64,000 bases of DNA from VRUE01 sp963780815 (lineage in GTDB: Bacteria; Actinomycetota; Thermoleophilia; Solirubrobacterales; 70-9): NCBI GenBank assembly GCA_963780815.1, contig CAWADG010000002.1, forward strand, positions 3,598 to 67,597, read 5' to 3'. This document shows positions 59,603 to 64,000 of this stretch, in pieces. Within the stretch, counting starts at the first letter, position 1. Each line of letters begins with the position of its first letter. The notes under the pieces are model-generated. The model saw nothing but the letters and a program-made list of their open reading frames with translations, had not been told where the DNA came from and did no database searches. Made by a program: the position numbers and the translations under genes.

Positions 59603-61108
59603 ATGTCACAGGAAGTCCCTCAACAGTCGTTCCTCGCGACCCGCCGCGGCAAGCTCACGCTCGCCCTGCTCACTGCGATCGCGTTCCTCGACTTCGTCGA
59701 CGCATCGATAACCAACATCGCGCTGCCATCGATCCGCCGCGACCTCGGCTTCTCAGACCAGAGCCTGGTCTGGGTCCCGAGCGGCTATTTGCTGACCTAC
59801 GGCGGGTTCATGCTGCTCGGGGGCCGTGCCGCCGACCTGCTCGGCCGCCGGCGAGTGCTCGTTGCCGGCATCCTTGTCATCGGGCTCTCGTCCTTCGTCG
59901 GTGGGCTCGCCCAGAGCGAGGCCGTTCTCATCGGCGCCCGCCTGGCGCAGGGCCTCGGCGCCGCGATGACGCTGCCGGCCGCCCTCTCGATCCTGACTAC
60001 GAGCTTCAGGGAGGGCTCGGACCGGAACACCGCGCTGGGGGTGTGGGGCGGTGTCGCCGGCCTCGCTTCGGCCGTCGGGGTCATCCTGGGCGGGATCTTC
60101 ACCGAGGGGCCGGGGTGGCGCTGGGTGATGTTCGTCAACCCCGTCGCGGCCGCCCTCGTCCTCGGGCCGGTTTTCTTGCTCGTGAGGGGCGAGCGGCGCC
60201 GGATGGAGCTTCGCGGCTTCGACGCGCGCGGAGCGGTGCTGGCTACCGCCGGCATGCTGCTCATGATCTACGCGCTCGTCAAGGCGCCCGACGTCGGCTG
60301 GGGCACAGGGCGGACGATCGGCGAGCTCGCGGGGGCGCTGGCACTGCTGGGCGCCTTCGTCCTCAACGAGCTGCGGGCACGGAATCCGCTGGCCCCGCTC
60401 TCGATCTTCCGCATCAACGGCCTCGGGTTCTCGAACGCGACCCAGCTCGTCGCCTTCGCTGGCTTCCTCGCGCTGTTCTTCTTCCTCACCCTCTACATGC
60501 AGAATGTCCTCGGCTATTCGCCGATCCAGGCCGGCGCCGCGTTCCTGCCGCTCTGCTTCGCCGTCGCCGTCGCCGCCGGAGTCTCCTCCCAGCTCATCTC
60601 CCGCGTGGGGACGCGACCGCTGATCGTCGGCGGGGCGCTCGTCGCCGCCGGGGGTCTGTACTGGCTCTCGCGCATCCCGGTCGGCGGCTCGTTCGTCGCC
60701 GATCTGCTGCCGGGCATGCTCGTCCTGTCGCTGGGCGCGGCGGCGGTGTTCGTCGCCGTCACCACGGCGGCCAACGCCGGCGTGCCGGCCGACAAGGCGG
60801 GGCTCGCTGCCGCGCTGCTCAATTCCTCGCAGCAGGCGGGCGGGGCGATCGGCCTCGCGATCCTCACGGGGATCGCCACCTCGCGCACCAATGACCTCCT
60901 GGCGGCGCACGCCGCCCTGCCTGACGCGCTCACCGGCGGCTTTCAGCGGGCGCTGCTCGTGGGGAGCGTCTTCCTCGTTGCCGCGGCGGTGCTCGGGTTG
61001 CGCGCCACCAACACGCGCGGCGAGCAGCCCGAGCAAACCACGGCGCAGGGTGCTTCGCGTGTGGGCGAGCCTGAGCTCGCGGCCGCGCCTGGGCGCGCCG
61101 GCGCCTGA
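59603..61108 (+). CDS. DHA2-family (EmrB/QacA) MFS drug:H+ antiporter
   Basis: A 501-residue efflux protein with about 14 membrane helices. ATG 59603 start. Motif D1 IAFLDFVDASITNIALPSIR on helix 1, motif A LLGGRAADLLGRRRVLVAG in the loop between helices 2 and 3, and motif C-like GGVAGLASAVGVILGGIFTE on helix 5. These are hallmarks of DHA2 exporters. The C-terminal tail is low complexity. Controlled by the divergent MarR gene and followed by an FAD-oxidase gene, which may act on the same compound. Confidence 0.9.
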   Translation: MSQEVPQQSFLATRRGKLTLALLTAIAFLDFVDASITNIALPSIRRDLGFSDQSLVWVPSGYLLTYGGFMLLGGRAADLLGRRRVLVAGILVIGLSSFVGGLAQSEAVLIGARLAQGLGAAMTLPAALSILTTSFREGSDRNTALGVWGGVAGLASAVGVILGGIFTEGPGWRWVMFVNPVAAALVLGPVFLLVRGERRRMELRGFDARGAVLATAGMLLMIYALVKAPDVGWGTGRTIGELAGALALLGAFVLNELRARNPLAPLSIFRINGLGFSNATQLVAFAGFLALFFFLTLYMQNVLGYSPIQAGAAFLPLCFAVAVAAGVSSQLISRVGTRPLIVGGALVAAGGLYWLSRIPVGGSFVADLLPGMLVLSLGAAAVFVAVTTAANAGVPADKAGLAAALLNSSQQAGGAIGLAILTGIATSRTNDLLAAHAALPDALTGGFQRALLVGSVFLVAAAVLGLRATNTRGEQPEQTTAQGASRVGEPELAAAPGRAGA

Positions 61109-61168
61109 CACCGCGAGAAGCGAGGAAGGCGCCGGAGTCAAAGAAAAGCAGTGACTAAAGGAGTGCAC

Positions 61169-62545
61169 ATGAACGCCAATCCCGACATCCAGATCTCCGA
61201 CCTCCGCGCCGAGCTGAACGGCAAGGTGATCGCCCCGGGCGACCCCACCTACGGCGACGCCCGCGGCGTCTTCTTCACCGGCTTCGACCGCCGGCCGGCG
61301 GCGATCGTGCGGGCAGTCGACGCATCCGACGTCTCCCGCGTCGTCAACCTGGCACGAGAGGCAGGCGCCGAGCTCGCGGTGCGAAGCGGCGGCCACAGCC
61401 GCGCCGGTCACGGGACCTCCGAGGGCGGGATCGTCCTCGACCTCTCCGAGATGAACGCGGTCGAGATCGACGCCGAGGGCCGTACCGCCTGGGCGCAGCC
61501 TGGCGTGGAAGCCGGCGACTACACCAGGGCCACGGGCGAGCAGGGGCTCGCCACCGGGCTCGGCGACACCGCCTCGGTCGGAGTCGGAGGGATCACCCTC
61601 GGCGGTGGCATCGGCTTCTTGGTCCGCAAGAGCGGGCTTACGATCGACGACGTCCTCGGCGCCACGGTGGTCATCGCCGACGGCGAGCTCCTCGAGGTGG
61701 ACGAGGAGAACCACCCCGACCTCTTCTGGGCGCTTCGCGGCGGTGGCGGCAACTTCGGTGTCGTAACTCGGCTCCGCTTCCGGCTCCACGAGATCGACGA
61801 GGTGGTCGGCGGGATGCTGATGCTCCCGGCGAGCGTCGAGGTGATCGGCGGGTTGGTCGCCGCTGCGGACGCGGCGCCCGAGGAGCTGTCGCTGATCGCG
61901 AACATCGCGAAGGCTCCCCCGATGCCGTTCATCCCCGCGGAGCGGCACGGCAAGCCCGTCGTGATGGCCCTAATGGTCTACACCGGCGATGCCGAGGCCG
62001 GCCAGCGGGCGATTGCGCCGATCCGCGAGCTCGCGACGCCGCTCGCCGACCTGGTCCGCCCGATCCGCTACCCGCAGATGTACGAGGGGCCGGAGGGCCC
62101 GCGGCCGGGAACCGCCGCAGGGACCAACGTGCTCGTCGATGCCTTGGCCCCCGGGGCGGAGGAGGCGATCCTCGAGCACCTCGAGACCTCCAGCGCCCAG
62201 ATGGCGGGGGTCCAGCTCCGCGTGCTCGGCGGGGCGATGGCGCGCGTTCCCGACGAGGCGACGGCGTTCGGGCATCGCGGCGCGAAGATGATGGTGAACG
62301 TCGCCGCGATGTACGGAAACCCGGCGGAGGGCCCAGAGCACGAGGCCTGGGCGAGCAGCCTGGCTACGGCGCTGTCCGATGGAACCTCAGCGGCCTATGT
62401 CGGATTCCTCGGCGATGACGGGGAGGAGGGCGTCTTGCGTGCTTATCCGCCTGCGACCCTCAAGCGGCTCGCCGACGTGAAGCGTCGATACGACCCCGAC
62501 AACCTCTTTCGGCTGAACCTGAACGTAACGCCGGCCGCCGAGTGA
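61169..62545 (+). CDS. FAD-linked oxidoreductase (berberine-bridge enzyme family)
   Basis: A 458-residue protein. ATG 61169 is preceded by AAAGGAG. The PCMH-type FAD domain is at about 40-210 with VRSGGHSRAGHGTSEGGIVL, where His is the site of covalent flavin attachment in the family, and GVGGITLGGGIGFLVRKSGL. The second flavin-linking Cys of bicovalent members is absent (the expected region reads GGGIGFLVRK). The BBE C-terminal domain ends YDPDNLFRLNLNV. Oxidises sugars, alkaloids or antibiotics in known cases. Probably co-transcribed with the DHA2 exporter. Confidence 0.87.
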   Translation: MNANPDIQISDLRAELNGKVIAPGDPTYGDARGVFFTGFDRRPAAIVRAVDASDVSRVVNLAREAGAELAVRSGGHSRAGHGTSEGGIVLDLSEMNAVEIDAEGRTAWAQPGVEAGDYTRATGEQGLATGLGDTASVGVGGITLGGGIGFLVRKSGLTIDDVLGATVVIADGELLEVDEENHPDLFWALRGGGGNFGVVTRLRFRLHEIDEVVGGMLMLPASVEVIGGLVAAADAAPEELSLIANIAKAPPMPFIPAERHGKPVVMALMVYTGDAEAGQRAIAPIRELATPLADLVRPIRYPQMYEGPEGPRPGTAAGTNVLVDALAPGAEEAILEHLETSSAQMAGVQLRVLGGAMARVPDEATAFGHRGAKMMVNVAAMYGNPAEGPEHEAWASSLATALSDGTSAAYVGFLGDDGEEGVLRAYPPATLKRLADVKRRYDPDNLFRLNLNVTPAAE

Positions 62546-62854
62546 CCGACGAGGATCTGAGCGAGCTTCTCGCCCTCGCGGCGTCCTAATTGAGGGCGAC
62601 CGACCGCGCGGGCCATTGCGCAGTCGGCTGCCGGTTCGTCATTGACTTCTCGCAAATACGCGACGTCGCGAGGCCCGGATCGCTCGGCCAGGCGGACGGG
62701 GCGACCTTGCTCGACTTCGACGCTCCTCCTTTCGGGCAAAAGCGAGCGTCCGGTGCCCAGCGCCGAGACCCACGCTTGGCGCGAGAAGCGGGCACCTCGA
62801 AGAACCCGCCTCGGGTGTCCTGTCTCCTGCTCCGGTCAGTCAGGCAGACGGTTC

Positions 62855-62896
62855 CACTCGATGATCCGCCGGTGGTAGCGAGAGACGAATCGGGCC
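62855..62896. repeat. dispersed hairpin repeat, copy 3 (left half)
   Basis: GGTGGTAGCGAGAGACGAAT followed by CGGGCC at 62871-62896, with the upstream CTCGATGATCCGC also shared with copy 4. The right hairpin arm is missing. Confidence 0.75.
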
Positions 62897-63138
62897 ACCG
62901 ATCTGCTCCCGAGACCGCGGCGTGGTACGCTTTGGTACCGGATGCATCGTCCGATATGTCCGATGAGTCCGGATCGGGGGACAGGAGGACGCGAGGGACG
63001 CATAGGGACGCATCTGACAGACCTGTCCGCCGGCTGGGGGCCAAGCGCCATTGGGTCAGCATCGTCCCCGTTCCCAGTCGCAGGGCCCGGCGTCCCTGCT
63101 TCCCTCGACCCGCAGAGCTACCGAGATGTTCAGGGATC

Positions 63139-63174
63139 CCGAGGAATCCACGGGAATCGCTCCCGTGGCCTCGG
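63139..63174. repeat. strong stem-loop
   Basis: CCGAGG-AAT-CCACGGGA, loop ATCGC, TCCCGTGG-CCTCGG: 14 paired bases with a 3-base bulge and a 5-base loop. It lies about 90 bases past the end of the IHF-like gene and could end its transcript, though no T-run follows. Confidence 0.6.
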
Positions 63175-63261
63175 AAATACATAAGGGTTATCGGGAGTTG
63201 GGCACCACGCCTTCCGGCAGGCTTCGGGTGGCCTCCCATTCAAGGCCGGCGGACCGGGGGT

Positions 63262-63629
63262 CTAGGTGAGGATCGGTTCGCGATCGGCGGATCTCGTCGC
63301 GAGGGCGGACGCGAGCAGCGCGCGCTGGCGTGGAGTGAGCGTGCCGAGGCGCTTGTTCTCGCTGAGGTCGAGGTCGAGCAGGACCTTGCGGGCACGGGTG
63401 CGACCCCAGCGGCGCTGGCTGGTCAACAGCTCCGCCAGGGTCATGCTCTCGGTCTCCCAGGGGCCTCCCTGATCACCTCCGCAACCTCGACATCGCCTCG
63501 CGCGATCGCGCGCTTCAGCTCTGCCCTCGCAAGCCGCACGCGGTTGGCGCGGGCGAGCGCCTGCATGTGCTGTGGGGCATGCACGGCGGCAGTGGTCGTC
63601 GAGGCAGGGGCAATCGAAGCAGCGTCCAC
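63262..63629 (-). CDS. integration host factor, actinobacterial type-like protein (frameshifted)
   Basis: Two adjacent frames join into one 122-residue protein. The first (GTG 63629) reads HAPQHMQALARANRVRLARA and GDVEVAEVIREAP. After one missing base in the G-run at 63460-63463 (plus strand) the other frame gives WETESMTLAELLTSQRRWGR and TRARKVLLDLDLSENKRLG, ending TPRQRALLASAL. The helix-two-turn-helix region RWGRTRARKVL and the repeated layout match mIHF-like DNA-binding proteins of actinomycetes. Acts in chromosome organisation or phage integration in known cases. Confidence 0.68.
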
Positions 63630-63922
63630 TGGGACTCCTCCATTCGGGTCTCTACGGGGGCTCTCTGGTGCGCCGGGCCGGTGGCCGGGCCACGGCTTGG
63701 TTGAGACGAAACTCCTCCACCTCCCGCCTCCCTCCCCGGGATGCGGTGGGCGAGGGGGGCAAGCTAGGCATCGGGGCGGTGGGCGTCAACCGACAATTAG
63801 GTAGGACTCCGGGAGCCGTTCGCTAAGAGCACCATTTTTTCGGCCCAATCCGCCTTGTGCAGAATTGGACAAGGACGAAGCTACCCCGATCGGGGTAGTT
63901 TGGGAAATGCTCGACGATCCGC
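63630..63922. other. upstream region of the IHF-like gene with palindromes
   Basis: No gene seen. It holds CCTTGT/ACAAGG (63853-63858/63869-63874) and the perfect palindrome at 63881-63898. A T-run (ATTTTTTCGG) at 63833-63842 is the only candidate terminator-like tract. Confidence 0.4.
63881..63898. promoter_or_regulatory. perfect 18-bp palindrome
   Basis: CTACCCCGATCGGGGTAG is its own reverse complement. Its symmetry and intergenic place suggest a dimeric regulator site; the regulator is unknown. Confidence 0.5.
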
Positions 63923-63953
63923 GGGTGGTAGCGAGAGACGAATCGGGCCCCGG
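63910..63953. repeat. dispersed hairpin repeat, copy 4 (left half)
   Basis: CTCGACGATCCGCGGGTGGT and the following AGCGAGAGACGAATCGGGCC match copies 1 and 3 almost base for base. The right arm is absent or beyond similarity. Confidence 0.75.
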
Positions 63954-64000
63954 ATTCGACCTTCCGATTTGCAGGCATTTCTTTTGGCCGGTTCGGACTG

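Larger units (their letters stand above)
62546..63261. other. about 700-base region without a clear gene
   Basis: It contains copy 3 of the dispersed repeat (62871-62896) and a strong stem-loop at 63139-63174. A 15-codon frame (GTG 62543 to TAA) overlaps the FAD-oxidase stop but is too short to judge. No protein family is recognised on either strand. Confidence 0.5.

Noticed and set aside
59753..61948. A 731-codon minus-strand frame opposite the DHA2 and FAD-oxidase genes
   Set aside because: Composition is Arg/Gly/Glu-rich antisense and both plus-strand genes have clear motifs.
62586..63804. Long frames through the repeat copy 3 region on both strands
   Set aside because: They run through the dispersed repeat and the stem-loop and have no conserved segment; one overlaps the IHF-like gene antisense.
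1..64000. CRISPR arrays, rRNA genes, intact transposase, integrase or phage genes
   Set aside because: Looked for regularly spaced repeats and for recombinase or transposase motifs on both strands; none seen.

Overview
The window is high-GC DNA with many GTG and TTG starts, tightly overlapping (ATGA/GTGA) gene junctions, F420-type enzymes (PPOX and LLM families), an actinobacterial-type IHF-like gene and a secreted PD40 propeller protein with a C-terminal Ig-like tail. Together these suggest an actinomycete of the class Thermoleophilia (Solirubrobacterales-like). The assignment comes from gene families and style only; no rRNA or intact tRNA is present.

Region 0.2-5.5 kb: a small unknown protein, a degenerate tRNA-like sequence beside a truncated GntR gene, an acyl-CoA dehydrogenase/MaoC pair, and an Lrp regulator divergent from a stand-alone AceE/transketolase-like E1 enzyme.

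Region 5.5-46 kb is a large catabolic island. It holds an MFS carrier, a complete dipeptide-type ABC importer (OppC-B-D-F plus lipoprotein), two BKACE (DUF849) beta-keto acid cleavage enzymes, two class III (GSA-like) aminotransferases, two Rid proteins, three HyuA/HyuB hydantoinase/oxoprolinase pairs, a TetR regulator, a TIM-barrel isomerase, a 3-hydroxyacyl/carnitine-type dehydrogenase, a trimethylamine-dehydrogenase-like flavoprotein with its own cupin, EtfB, EtfA and a DgcB-like membrane Fe-S protein, an XRE-cupin regulator, crotonase, zinc alcohol dehydrogenase, HIBADH-like dehydrogenase, CMD protein, metallo-beta-lactamase fold hydrolase and acetoacetyl-CoA synthetase. Most promoters of the island carry a related palindromic motif (core YCGATYRRTYG), so the island looks like one regulon, with the internal TetR as best candidate regulator. 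The proposed logic (inference): import of a cyclic or N-methylated nitrogen compound, ATP-dependent ring opening by HyuAB, oxidative N-demethylation by the TMADH-like/ETF/DgcB chain, transamination to a beta-keto acid, BKACE cleavage to acetoacetate plus an acyl-CoA, and activation of acetoacetate by acetoacetyl-CoA synthetase.

Region 46-64 kb is less orderly: F420/flavin enzymes, an APC permease, esterase, quinone reductase/HxlR pair, isochorismatase-like hydrolase, secreted proteins, a MarR/DHA2/FAD-oxidase group and an IHF-like gene. Interspersed are broken remnants (isochorismatase 3' end, 6PGDH-like, methyltransferase, response regulator, MMPL C-terminus, tRNA-His-like 3' end) and a dispersed hairpin repeat in four places.

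At least ten genes are interrupted by one- or two-base shifts while their other-frame continuation is fully conserved, and two of these lie in C or G runs. Most are probably assembly indels rather than real pseudogenes; coordinates below give the restored gene span. One consequence is that an apparent 1327-residue HyuB-HyuA fusion at 24.7-28.7 kb is better read as two overlapping genes.
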